Below, one piece after another: positions 20,632 through 32,465 of a stretch of DNA of 64,000 bases. The notes beneath the pieces are model-generated. The model worked only from the letters and a program-made list of their open reading frames with translations. It was not told the DNA's origin and ran no database searches. Each line of letters opens with the position of its first letter. Positions within the stretch are counted from its first letter, which is position 1. Position numbers and translations under genes: made by a program. Origin of the DNA: Nicotiana tabacum (Eukaryota > Streptophyta > Magnoliopsida > Solanales > Solanaceae); the NCBI RefSeq assembly GCF_000715075.1, contig NC_134088.1, positions 1,798,001-1,862,000 on the forward strand, given 5' to 3'.

Positions 20632-21973
20632 TTCTCTTTCTACTGGTTCTAATGACATGGCATGCACAGCGGATCTGCGACCTAGTCTAATAAATCAATC
20701 TGAAACCGACTCAATGATGCAAAAGGTCGTTTGTGACGATGAATCTGAATGTGACGAAGGTGAAGCCTTCGAAGAAATAAACAGAGAACTGTGCCAATTT
20801 GAAGAGAAACCCAAGCCTAACTTAAATGACACCGAGGCTGTGAATCTAGGAGACACTGATAACGTCCAAGAGACCAAAATTAGCATCCACATTGAGCCGA
20901 AGGTCAGAATAGAATTGATCAAAACTCTCAGGGAATTCAAAGATGTTTTTGCCTGGTCCTATGATGATATGCCTGGATTAAGCACCAATTTAGTGGTTCA
21001 CAAATTGCCCACTGACCCGGCATACCCCCCGGTCAAGCAAAAACTAAGGAAATTTAAAACAGAAATGAGTGTAAAGATCAAAGAAGAAGTGATTAAGCAA
21101 TTACAATCGAAGGTCATTCGGGTCACTCGGTATCCCGAGTGGTTGGCCAATGTTGTACCAGTCCCAAAGAAGGATGGAAAAATCAGGGTATGCGTTGATT
21201 ACCGCAACCTCAACAAAGCAAGTCCCAAGGACAATTTTCCGCTGCCCAACATTCATATCCTGATCGACAATTGCGCTGGGCGCGAGATCGGATCCTTTGT
21301 GGATTGTTATGCGGGTTATCATCAGATCCTAATGGACGAAGAGGATGCTGAGAAGACAGCGTTTATTACGCCATGGGGAACCTACTGCTATCGGGTAATG
21401 CCGTTCGGGTTAAAGAACGCTGGGGCAACGTACATGCGAGCAATGACTGCTGTGTTTCATGACATGATACACAAAGAAATAGAGGTGTACGTCGATGATG
21501 TGATCATCAAATCTTGGCGTCAGGAGGACCATGTTGCAGACCTAAGGAGATTTTTCCAAAGACTCCGGAGGTATGATATCAAGCTTAACCCGGCCAAATG
21601 CGCATTCGGGGTCCCATCAGGAAAGTTGCTGGGATTCATCGTCAGTCGACGGGGGATTGAGTTAGACCCATCCAAAATCGAATCCATCCGAGATTTGCCA
21701 CCGCCAAGGAATAAAACAGAGGTAATGAGTTTGCTGGGTAGACTCAATTACATCAGCAGGTTCATCGCTCAACTCACAGCAACTTGTGAGCCCATATTTC
21801 GGTTGCTGAGAAAGGATGCTGCAGTAGGTTGGACAACAGAGTGTCAGGAGGCCTTCGACCAAATCAAAGGGTATCTGTCTAATCCACCCGTATTGGTCCC
21901 GCCTAAGCCCGGGAAACCCCTAATCCTTTACCTGACGGTCTTGGAAAATTCATTTGGTTGTGTACTGGGGTAA
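20632..21973 (+). pseudogene. pol: Ogre copy B reverse transcriptase
   Basis: This is a complete gypsy RT core: KKDGKIRVCVDYRNLNKAS, FVDCYAGYHQI, MPFGLKNAGATYMRAM and the catalytic YVDD at about 21486-21497. An acidic linker (residues about 20-90 after the acceptor) precedes it. The frame ends at TAA 21971-21973, after the first residues of RNase H (FGCVLG). This stop is shared with copy A and is the only nonsense change in copy B pol. The minus-strand element also has a stop at the equivalent codon. Confidence 0.9.
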
Positions 21974-24109
21974 CATGATGACACAGGAAGGAAGGAGCAG
22001 GCCATCTACTATCTTAGCAAGAAATTCACAGTACATGAGGTCAAGTACACTCAACTCGAGAAAACATGCTGCGCCCTAACTTGGGTAGCTCAGAAGTTGA
22101 AGCACTACCTGTCTTCATACACTACTTATCTCATATCCCGTTTGGACCCGTTGAAGTATATCTTTCAGAAACCTATGCCTACAGGAAGGTTAGCAAAATG
22201 GCAAATTCTGCTCACAGAATTTGATATCATCTACGTGACGAGGACGGCCATGAAAGCCCAGGCACTGGCAGACCATTTGGCAGAGAATCCCGTTGATGAA
22301 AAATACGAGCCCTTAAGAACGTATTTTCCTGACGAAGAGGTGATGCATACGAATGAGTTGGAATTACCCGAGGAACCGGGTTGGAAGCTTTTCTTCGATG
22401 GAGCTGCAAACGCAAAAGGGGTTGGAATAGGGGCAGTACTCATTTCTGAAACAGGACGGCATTATCCTGTTACGGCTCAACTGCGCTTCTATTGCACCAA
22501 CAATATGGCCGAATATGAGGCTTGCATTCTGGGTCTGCGCCTGGCTGCCGACATGGATGTCCAAGACGTCTTGGTCTTGGGAGACTCGGACCTCTTGATA
22601 CATCAAATTCAGGGAGAATGGGAAACACGAGATCTAAAACTCGTACCATACCGACAATGCTTGCATGATCTGAGCAAGCAATTTCGATCGGTAAAGTTCA
22701 AACACATCCCGAGAGTTCACAATGAGGTTGCGGATGCCTTAGCCACCTTAGCATCAATGCTGCACCACCCCGACAAAATGTATGTTGATCCTCTGCACAT
22801 CCAAGTCCGTGATCAGCACGCCTACTGCAATGCCATAGAAGAAGAAGCGGATGGCGAACCCTGGTTTCATGATATCAAAGAATACCTTAGGATGGGGATA
22901 TATCCAGAACATGCCTCTGGAGACCAAAAAAGAGCCCTTCGGCGTTTGTCGAATGGTTTCTTCCTCAGTGGAGGGGTATTATACAAAAGAACCCCGGATT
23001 TGGGATTGTTGAGATGCATAGATGCCGGGCAGGCAACGACGGTTATGGCAGAAGTACATGCTGGAGTTTGTGGGCCACACATGAGTGGATATGTATTGGC
23101 AAGAAAAATCCTTCGAACATGGTGTTATTGGCTCACCATGGAACACGACTGTATCACTTTCGTGAGGAAATGCCATCAGTGCCAGATACATGGAGACTTG
23201 ATTCACTCTCCGCCAACAGAGTTACATACGATGTCAGCACCCTGGCCGTTTGTAGCATGGGGCATGGATGTCATTGGGCCCATCGAGCCAGCAGCGTCCA
23301 ACGGTCATAGGTTCATTCTAGTGACCATTGATTACTTCACCAAATGGGTTGAGGCTAAAACCTTCAAATCAGTAACTAAGAAGGCAGTGGTGGACTTTGT
23401 TCACTCCCATATCATCTGTAGATTTGGGATCCCAAAAGTGATCATCACGGATAACGGTGCGAATCTTAATAGCAGCTTGATGAGAGAGGTATGCCAACAA
23501 TTTAAGATTACACACCGCAATTCCACCCCATATCGTCCCAAGGCGAATGGAGCAGTCGAAGCAGCCAATAAGAATATCAAGAAGATACAGCGAAAAATGG
23601 TGGAAGGGTCCAGACAGTGGCACGAGAAATTACCCTTTGCTTTGTTGGGTTACCGCACTACCGTCCGGACTTCCATAGGCACAACTCCTTATTTGTTGGT
23701 GTATGGAACTGAGGCCGTAATACCAGCGGAGGTCGAAATTCCGTCCCTCCGAATTATCGCTGAAGCCGGAATTGATGATGATGAATGGATCAAAGCTCGC
23801 TTGGAACAGTTGAGCCTGATAGATGAGAAAAGATTGGCAGCAGTGTGCCATGGTCAGCTGTACCAGAAGAGAATGGCAAGATCGTATAATAAAAAGGTGC
23901 GCCCCAGGAAGTTTGAAGTAGGGCAGCAGGTATTGAAGAAGATCCTCCCACATCAGGTCGAGGCGAAAGGCAAATTCGCCCCAAATTGGCAAGCGCCTTA
24001 TATCGTGACCAGAGTATTGTCCAACGGTGCTTTGTGTTTGACAGATGTCGAGGGTAGATGTGTCGACATAGCTATCAATTCAGATGCAATCAAGAGATAT
24101 TATGCGTAA
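21974..24109 (+). pseudogene. pol: Ogre copy B dual RNase H and integrase
   Basis: The frame is open from just after the TAA at 21971 to the TAA at 24107-24109. The first RNase H is gypsy type. The second is the extra archaeal-type RNase H that marks the Tat clade, with all four acidic motifs visible (FFDGAAN 22391, AEYEA 22510, GDSDL 22582, NEVADAL 22721). The integrase keeps its HHCC zinc region (23057-23185) and the D, D, E triad (WGMDVIGP, ITDNGA, NGAVEA). There is no chromodomain; the protein ends in KRYYA. With no start after the TAA except an internal ATG at 22097, it is unlikely to be made unless the stop is read through. Confidence 0.9.
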
Positions 24110-24287
24110 TTTCTTTAATTACGGCAATTTTTGGTTTATTTGTTTGTATTTGGCATTTGTTGAATAATGAGATGACGGAGGAAATTCTTTCTTCTATCCA
24201 AACACTTTTAACCCTCGCTTCCCCCTTTGAGCCTTAAGCAAATTCTTTCAATACCCCTCTTTTGGAATCACTAATGGGAAAGATACG

Positions 24288-24319
<32 letters not shown>

Positions 24320-24888
24320 AGAAAAAGAAAAGGAAAAGAAAGAAAAGAAAAATCAAGGAATATAAAACCGTGGGAACTACGTTTGACCTGATTCCTCAAA
24401 GAGGATACGTAGGCGCCTCACGGCTCGGTCATAGTATGCATCATAGCAAATATAGGATGCATAATGAACATAGTATGCATCATAGCAAATATAGGATGCA
24501 TAATGTACATAGTGTGCATAATAGGCACAGCGTGCGTAACGCACATAGCACAACATAAGAGTAAAAAAATAAATTCCCCAAGCAAGAAAACTGGGGCAGA
24601 AGTTATGGTTTGATTCCAAAAGTTGTAGCACATCACCCATCAAATTATTTTCATTTTTCATAGCCTTTCTTCAATCCCACACCAAAACCAACGTCAACAT
24701 CCAAAAGACCTCCCGATCAATGTTCGAGAGATGCCAAGTCCGGCGAATAAGACCGAGAATAATACACTGATCCCCAGCAAAGAAGAGGATCGTGAGACTG
24801 AGAATGAATTGATAGTCAAAGGAATCTCCAGAAGAGAGGGTCGTATCTACAACGCCCCGATTCATCGAAAGAAATAAAATGAGAGAGT

Positions 24889-25052
24889 CTCATCGGTGAA
24901 AACCTTCGCAGGCACCGAGAGGCGATGTAAGATGAGGGATATGAAATGAGAGAGTCTTATTGGTGAAAACCTTCGCAGGAACCATAAGGCGCCGGGAGAT
25001 GAGAGAAAATAGAGAGTCTCATTAGTGAAAACCCCTCGAAGGGCACTATGAG
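24889..25052 (+). repeat. Three tandem hairpins with covarying stems (copy B)
   Basis: These are the same as 5904-6067 in copy A, with no base change seen. Stems differ between units in a compensatory way while GTGAAAACC in the loops is constant. Confidence 0.85.
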
Positions 25053-25106
25053 GCGACAAGACGAATCAACAAAAGCTACCACATTTGCAACAGCATGGAC
25101 AGTCAC

Positions 25107-25121
25107 TTATCATCCCCAGCA
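25107..25121 (+). other. 15-nt complement of the PBS-leader junction (copy B)
   Basis: TTATCATCCCCAGCA is the exact reverse complement of 13245-13259 on the same transcript. It lies about 1 kb downstream of the pol stop. The possible role is joining the RNA ends or imitating the tRNA 3' end. Confidence 0.75.
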
Positions 25122-25805
25122 AGTCAGACCATCCGGCAAATCGATTGATACAAATAGACTGGGTCGGGAATCTATGGTGCACGTCATGATCACGGGGACC
25201 AGTTGTGTCCTCCAGATAAGTTCTTTTGATTGTCTCCTCCCACAAAATATTGGTTCAGAAAGATTTTCTCTTTTCCATATCTTTATTTCTTTTCCTAAAA
25301 TGTGTCTTGAAAGGATTTTTCAAAGCTTACTACCAGAAACCGAAGGGGAATTCATCCCAATGCAGGATAATACAAACAGTCTTAAGGGCCGGTCCCAGGC
25401 AATGCAGTGATTGTGCCCGGAAATTTTTGGAAGAAGTAAGCTCCAAAAGGGAGTGGTTTCGGGAGTTAGAAGCAGACTCCCACATCATGTGTTTTAAAAG
25501 AAAGCAGAAAAGGGGATAAATTGAAAACCGATCCCCAGCAGGCTAGAGACCCCCAACAGGCAACTTTGCCCGCCAACCAATTATGGGGACAAAGAGCAAG
25601 AAAAGAAAGAGAGAGAAATTGCTCGCCAGAAAGGCACCCTCTACCACCACGATTAAAATTGACCAAATCCTTTTGTCTGTTGCAGGGGAACAAAGGATTG
25701 ATGAGGGCAGCAAGATACAACGCCATGGAAGTCACCAAAAAACCGGGGCAGAAAATTTTCTGCCGATTGTCGAAAATTTTCTCGGAAGAACGGGGAAACA
25801 ATTTC

Positions 25806-26675
25806 AATACATTTAAGTTCTAGGTCGCCCACCAGTATAATGCGGGAATACATTTAAGTTCTAGGTCGCCCACCAGTATAATGCGGGAATACATTTAAGT
25901 TCTAGGTCACCCACCAGTATAATGCGGGAATACATTTAAGTTCTAGGTCGCCCACCAGTATAATGCGGGAATACATTTAAGTTCTAGGTCGCCCACCAGT
26001 ATAATGCGGGAATACATTTTAAGTTCTAGGTCGCCCACCAGTATAATGTGGGAATACATTTAAGTTCTAGGTCGCCCACCAGTATAATGCGGGAATACAT
26101 TTAAGTTCTAGGTCGCCCACCAGTATAATGCGGGAATACATTTAAGTTCTAGGTCGCCCACCAGTATAATGCGGGAATACATTTAAGTTCTAGGTCGCCC
26201 ACCAGTATAATGCGGGAATACATTTTAAGTTCTAGGTCGCCCACCAGTATAATGCGGGAATACATTTAAGTTCTAGGTCGCCCACCAGTATAATGCGGGA
26301 ATACATTTAAGTTCTAGGTCGCCCACCAGTATAATGCGGGAATACATTTAAGTTCTAGGTCGCCCACCAGTATAATGCGGGAATACATTTAAGTTCTAGG
26401 TCGCCCACCAGTATAATGCGGGAATACATTTAAGTTCTAGGTCGCCCACCAGTATAATGCGGGAATACATTTAAGTTCTAGGTCGCCCACCAGTATAATG
26501 CGGGAATACATTTAAGTTCTAGGTCGCCCACCAGTATAATGCGGGAATACATTTAAGTTCTAGGTCGCCCACCAGTATAATGCGGGAATACATTTAAGTT
26601 CTAGGTCGCCCACCAGTATAATGCGGGAATACATTTAAGTTCTAGGTCGCCCACCAGTATAATGCGGGAATACAT
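25806..26675 (+). repeat. 41-bp minisatellite, about 21 units (copy B)
   Basis: It has the same unit as 6821-8514, with at least two 42-bp units and one GTGGG variant near 26048. The array is about half as long as in copy A. The flanks on both sides are otherwise nearly identical. Confidence 0.95.
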
Positions 26676-27407
26676 CTAGCTCGAGATTTTGGAATCAGTA
26701 ACCCCACCTGAAGACGGAAGGTTACAACAGAGAGCCCCAAGCAGGAAAAACAATAAAATCCCCAGCGCCAAGAAGCAGAAGGCTGCAAAAGCAAGCGCAC
26801 ATTCAAAAGGAAGAAGGAACACGTCTCAGAAGAAGCAGTTTGAGAACGCTATGGCATGCCCAACATAACAATTCTGATGAAAAGCCATACCACTGAAGAA
26901 ACCATTGAAAGATTTAAAGAAGAAAGCCATGTTCCCAGCAAATCAAGCAAAGTGATGAGAACTGACATTCAGAAAAGGTGAAGGAACAGCATCATCTCCA
27001 AGATCACAAAATAAAGGCGTCAGAGGAAAGCGTTAGCCGACAAGAAAGCAAGACAACAAGAACAAGTTGGAGATAGATGAGATCTCATACTCTAGCTTAA
27101 CTTCTTGTTTTTCCTTTCAAGATCAATGTAACAAGGAGATCAGTGAGCGGTAGCATCCTACAACAGCATGCAACAGAGCAGAACAGCAGCAGGCACTACA
27201 GTCACACGGTAGTCCCAGCTGCCAAAATTTCCCGAACTACATTGACCTGATTCCTGTTCAGCCCAGGATATGTAGGAAACCTCTGAAGCAAAGGTTCGGT
27301 CAAATCTTTTTCAAAAAATGCTTCACACGGAGTATTCGGACGGGCAAAAATCGCTCGCTTTATCTTTGCGCGAAAATCCTTCGTGTCTTCGTGCAAAGAG
27401 GGGTAGC

Positions 27408-30400
27408 TGTAAGCACGTGATTTTTGATTCACGGACAATCGCTCCAAAAGAAAATAAAAATAGTGGCAAAAGGCTTCGCTGTACAATTTTTCGATCTTTC
27501 CGTGACATGTGTTGTTAGTCGTTTGTGAGTCTGTCCATTTTGCATCTAGTCATTATCAAACAAAAATACAAAAAATATATATGTGGCGTTAAAAGAAAAT
27601 TCAAAAAAAATATATATAAATATATGTGCATCGTCCGTTTTAGGTTGTGATTTAACTTACTTGGTATGATAATTATGTTGAAATGCCATATTGTTATTTG
27701 TTTTAATTTCATTTGTTTTATTAGTTATTTTTATTTTTATTTTTCTTTAAATTGGAAAACAAAAGAAAGTTGAAATCAATTTGGGCCCAAAAAAAAATAA
27801 GACAAAAACAGGCCCAAACCAACGATCTGACCCGGTCCAAACCGGCTGCCCAAGCACCTCCTGAAACGACGTCGTTTCAGGCAAATCAATCCCAGCCGTT
27901 CCAATCAATCCAATCCAACGGTCCAGGATCATTTTCGGCAACCCGTGTTCAAACCCGACCCAATAACCAATCCGACCCAACCCCTCACTTAAACCAAACG
28001 ACCTCGTTTAACTACCAAACGACCCCGTCTCATTTCTCACCATCAGATCCAAGCCGTTGAGATCATTTGATCTAACGGCTCAGATCCAATCCCCTACTCC
28101 GTATATAAACCTTCCCTTACACCCACGCCCCCTATACCAACACCCCACCCCTTCGTCCCCAAGTTCAAACCCAGACCTCCCATTAGAAACCCTAGCCGCC
28201 CTCGTCTCCCTTGCCATTAAAGCCGGCGGCATGGACGCCGGTGGCCACCTCCTGAACACCCTAGGACCACCTCACTGTCCTGAACACGAATCCACTAACC
28301 ACGAGCCTCGAATCACTTCCGTTCGTCTCGAATCTTCATTTGAAGATTTGAGTCGAACCCGGATCTATGCCAAACCATCCCATCTTCATACCAGACACTC
28401 CCCTGACCTTCCTCGTGACCAAACCAAACTTGGTTTGGTCCGAATCTACCCACAACTCCCTAAAAATCAGATCTGGAAATCCAGACTTTAGAACACATGC
28501 ACCTGGAGAATTCGGCCGGTTTGGACATGGGTTTGAGGTCTAATAGACCTTAATCAAGGCGTTCTCATGTGAGAACACCCTGATTAAAGTTTGTTCGGCC
28601 TCAAAAGTTCGAGGTTGAATCGGATTTGGGTCTGTTTGATTTAAACACTTTTGGTAAGTTTTCCTTTCTTGTGTTTATTTCTAAATAAGTGGTCAGCATA
28701 TCTCTTTGTGTTTGTTTGTTATTTTGTTATTTTTCATTCGGACTTCTTTCATCTCTGTAAAGACCTTTTATTTGGTCAATTGTTTTCTGTGTATGATTTG
28801 AATGTATTCTGTGATGTGCATGTTCGATTAGAGTAGTCGTCAAGCGAATTAATTCATATAGCCCTAGTAACTGAACCAAAACTGTCTGATGACCTTTAGG
28901 TCCCTGTATGTGTTGTCTATTTGAACGACTGATTATTACCTGTTATGATTAGTATAGTCGACTCGATAAATGTCGTCGATCAGTTTTCTATAACTAATGA
29001 GTCGAATGAGCTAATAAAGTCGCATGACTAATTGAACCTTGCTATTGACTGAATGCCCCAGCATTGTTTGAAATGGTTTGTTTGCACTATAAAGCTGACT
29101 GAAAAGGTTCAGCCCAGCCAGTCTTGAGTTCGAACTTTCATCAGTTCAAAAATGCCCTGATGCTGCAATAGGCAGGGGCAGTAATAATCAAGGTTGACAG
29201 GGGTATTCTGGGGTGTTAAAAAGAACAGAAGTAATTAGTTTAAGTGAGCTGACAAATGGGGTACTAAATTAGGATTAAACTAATGCCAATGGGGGAACAA
29301 GACACAGGGGTATGGGGCTTAAATTGAATAATAAAATGATGCCCATAACTCCTGATTAAACAAAACCAGGCGTGGGGAATAAAGGGGGCTGACACCAAAA
29401 GATGCTTAGGCATGGGGCTTAAAGGGGTATGGGCAGGCTGCAAGTTGCAGCAAAAAGGGCAGCCTAGCTGCACTGAGTCATTTGGCTTATAAATAGGCCA
29501 TTTGAGAACTGAAAAAGGGCTGGACTTTTAGTCTTCAGAAAAAAGAAAAAAAAAGGTTGGAAAATTTTAGTCTTGAGAGGGATTTTGTGAGTTAAAGAAA
29601 AGTGAAGAAAAACAGAAAGAAATTTCCAGAAAATACTGTAACTGAACATTGTCCAAAACTGCATAAGAAATCAAGCTGGTCATCCTAACTAGGTTGATTA
29701 CTGTTCCATTAAGAGAAGCCTGTGTATCTTCGGCTGTGATTGCTACTACATTGAGTTTTGTGTGCCGTACATTGAGTTGTAGTCTTCCTGATTGTTTGAA
29801 ACTGTGCTGGTTGTGTACTGAGCTTTGGTGGTTACTGAATTTCTGTCGGCTATAGCACAAAATATTCTGGTTCTTTTCTCGATTGGTCTTGTTTCCTATC
29901 TTGTTTCCTGGGAATATTTGTCTGCTGTTCGACCAACGTGTGAACTTCATCTTCGTGGTTATTTGGTTGTTGCTGTGTTGTTGCTGAGCATCTGTTGTTG
30001 CTGTGTTTACTGCATACTGCCTAGCTGATCATTCCTTCCTTCTTTGTCCTCCATACCAGGTACACAATTACACTACCAATGTAACTCGAAAGTTTGAGCA
30101 ATGAGTATAAAAGAGAAGATCTGCAGATGTTGTTTATATACATGTACTGTTGTGTTGAATGTCATGTAATGTCTAATAGCTCATATTTGGGATACTAAAG
30201 TTAGCTTATAAGCCTAGTTGATGTCAATATAGGGTATCGAATGATAATTGTATATGTATGCTGCTAGATAAAAGTGGTCTCAATGAATTAGGTTGCCTCT
30301 CAGATTTAGTTTGCTTTGCCGTATATGTTGTAATGCAGTCCAAGCATGAAATTTGTACACTGTAGATTAAGTTCTTCCCTTTCCAATAAATTGCCATATA

Positions 30401-31392
30401 TAACTCCTAAAACCATGTTTCAAGATAAAGAACACAAATTCAGGGCCTCAACCTCATGAAGGTCGAGCCCAGGTCGAAGACAGACCAGGCAGGCCCGCGT
30501 CGAACGAGCAGGGGCCCAGGTCTGGCCAACCACGCGTGGGTTGGATTTGGGCCTATGATTATTTGTTTGGCCGACTGTGCACGCAGCTTTGGTCCCGATT
30601 TTTTTAAGCATTTCCGAATTCCATTACAAACAACTTGCAAGCATGTAATTAATTAGGATTATCTACTGTTTTCAATTGATAGAGACAAAAACGACAAGAA
30701 ACGTAGTTGCTATAGGATATCCTTTTAAAATAAGAACGAGATGAGCCTCGATGAAAATAAATAAAACACGCATATGCGGGGCCCTTGTTAAATGTATATT
30801 ATTGAAGCATTTAGTTTCCAGGACGGGTTGTTTAGCAAATCTCACAACCCTCCTAAAATAACAACGCGTTAGTCTCTTTAGGACACGCTTTAATAAACCT
30901 TACCTTCTTAAACTCGGGTGCACATTGATGTGACCCAAATCCAAATCTCAACGGAGTTAAAGTGTGTCGACGACCATGGGTACATTGATTGTAACGCGGT
31001 TCGAGATACATTTTCACAACGTTGCAATTCTTGATAAAAACAGTAAATGATAAAAGCGGTTAAAAGTTAAATTTTGCATATAAGTTCACACTTGTATAAA
31101 ATCAGATAATCAAGCCGAATATAACAGTTGAGCGACCGTGCTAGAACCACAGAACTCGGGAATGCCTAACACCTTCTCCCGGGTTAACAGAATTCCTTAT
31201 CCGGATTTCTGGTACGCAGACTGTAATATAGAGTCATTATTTTCCTCGATTCGGGATTAAAATCGGTGACTTGGGACACCCTAAATCTCCCAAGTGGCGA
31301 CTCTGAAATAATTAAACCAATCCCGCTTCGATTGTCCTTTGATTGGAAAGACTCCCCTGCGCCCCGCGGGTGCGGCAAAAGGAGGTGTGATA
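27408..31392 (+). repeat. Ogre terminal LTR
   Basis: This 3985-bp LTR starts TGTAAGC and ends GGTGTGATA. The final CA of the middle LTR is TA here, one transition at the terminus. Identity with 9247-13231 ends exactly at this point. The next bases belong to a copia gag gene. It has the same palindrome, AAACGAC boxes and TATA-like sequences as the middle LTR. Confidence 0.9.
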
Positions 31393-31395
31393 AAA

Positions 31396-32190
31396 ACTAT
31401 CAGATTTGATCAGTGAAGGTGAAATCTTATTTTGAAGCTTATGATCTACGGAAAGTTGTAATGGAAGACAGACTTATACAACCACTTCCTGCAAATCCTA
31501 CCCTTGTGCAAATCAAAGCTCATTCGGATGAGAAAACAAAAAAATACAAAGCCAAAATTATAATTCAAAATTCAGTTGAAGATTCAATCTTCTCTAAAAT
31601 TATTGCATGTGAGACATCAAAAGAAGCTTGGGAAACACTCAAATAGGAGTATCAAGGAAGTGAACGAGGCAGACAAAACCAGATTTTAAATTTGAAAAGA
31701 GATTTTGAATCTCTTAAAGTGCAAGATGATGAGACCATCGCTAAGTATTCTGACCGATTTTTTTGTTAATAGAATCAGGTTGCTTGGCGAGGATTTCAAA
31801 GATGACCAGATAGTTGAAAAAATTCTTGTGAAAATTTCCGAGAGATTTGAATTAAAAATTTCCTCTCTGGAAGAGTCTAAAGATCTCTCTACCATCTCTG
31901 TTGCAGAATTAATAAGTTCTCTTCAAGCACAAGAGCAAAGAAGGGCATCCAGACAAGCCAAAGTTACTGAGGGTATATTTTTATGCGAAACACAAAAAAA
32001 AAAGTCAATTATCCTTATTGCAAATATTGCAAAAAGAAAACACACTTAGAATTTTTTTTAGTGGAGACCTGATGCATTATGTGGAAATTACAAACAAAAA
32101 GGTCATGTTACAAAAGAGTGCAAGTTCAAAGATGCTCATGCACAAGCACTAACAGCAGAAGAAGGAATTGAGGATGACCTTCTTTTTTAG
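31396..32190 (+). pseudogene. gag: Copia-type Gag pseudogene
   Basis: Fragments match the Gag of Tnt1-like copia elements: VKSYFEAYDLRKVV, SKEAWETLK, QILNLKRDFESLK and NRIRLLGED, then a zinc-knuckle-like GNYKQKGHVTKEC near 32080-32118 whose first Cys is missing. Breaks include a TGA near 31409, TAG at 31644-31646, a frameshift near 31750 and stops near 32047-32060. The frame ends at 32188-32190. The 5' part is displaced by the Ogre array at 31392/31393. Confidence 0.75.
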
Positions 32191-32216
32191 ACTGTTGCAA
32201 TAGAAGTAAGGAGGAG

Positions 32217-32465
32217 TGTTGGATTTTGCATCTATTACTGCTACTGTTTTCTAGAATAATTAGTTGTTTATTCTTAGGAGGAGTCTGCTAGAAGATTCAG
32301 AATTTTAATTATAGTAAGAGTGTAGTAATTTATTTGTAGGAGGAGTCTACTACTTTATTTATTTGACTATTTAAAGCCCTATGATTAATAAAATTTTAGA
32401 GACAATTTTTCAATCCTATTTTTCAACCTTCTTGCTGCTTGCATATTTTTTAAAAATTCATAACA
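32217..32465 (+). repeat. Copia-type 3' LTR (249 bp)
   Basis: It starts TGTTGGA right after a purine-rich AAGTAAGGAGGAG and ends TTCATAACA, so the ends TGTT/AACA are inverted repeats. A poly(A)-signal-like AATAAAA lies near 32389. The following GTATC may be the target duplicate. Confidence 0.65.

Larger units (their letters stand above)
24110..27407 (+). other. Ogre copy B 3' untranslated region
   Basis: It has the same plan as copy A but is about 824 bp shorter, all of it from the minisatellite. It contains the hairpin at 24377-24412, the 39-bp repeats at 24435-24502, the three covarying hairpins at 24889-25052, the PBS complement at 25107-25121, the palindrome at 25747-25764, the hairpin at about 27237-27275 and the PPT at 27395-27403. 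No coding region is supported. Confidence 0.85.
1..31392 (+). mobile_element. Tandem Ogre (Ty3/gypsy, Tat clade) retrotransposon array
   Basis: Bases 1-6820 recur at 18986-25805 with a constant offset of 18985, and 8512-13231 recurs at 26673-31392 with an offset near 18161. The layout is partial internal A, LTR, internal B, LTR, all on one strand, with the middle LTR shared. The internal copies differ by roughly 20 substitutions counted by eye, plus one large minisatellite length change. Ogre features are visible: ORF1 upstream of gag, tRNA-type PBS, pro-RT intron, dual RNase H, about 4-kb LTRs, and a 3'-UTR minisatellite. The left end is outside the window. Confidence 0.93.
9247..31392 (+). 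mobile_element. Structurally complete Ogre unit B (LTR-internal-LTR)
   Basis: This 22,146-bp unit has two 3985-bp LTRs, a PBS 4 bases after the first LTR and a polypurine tract 4 bases before the second. Its length and order (ORF1, gag, pro, intron, RT, RNase H, integrase, long 3' UTR) match the Ogre lineage of Tat-type gypsy elements. ORF1 and gag are open. It is still non-autonomous, because a frameshift lies at the gag/pro border near 19342 and a TAA lies between RT and RNase H at 21971-21973. It probably inserted in a copia gag gene; the 3' flank begins with the possible 5-bp target duplicate aaaac. Confidence 0.9.
31393..32465 (+). mobile_element. Copia-type element remnant: gag plus 3' LTR, no pol
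   Basis: A degenerate Gag of the UBN2/Retrotran_gag_2 type is followed after only about 25 bp by a PPT-like tract and an LTR. Protease, integrase, RT and RNase H are absent. The Ogre array interrupts its 5' side, so the rest should lie left of the window. Confidence 0.75.
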
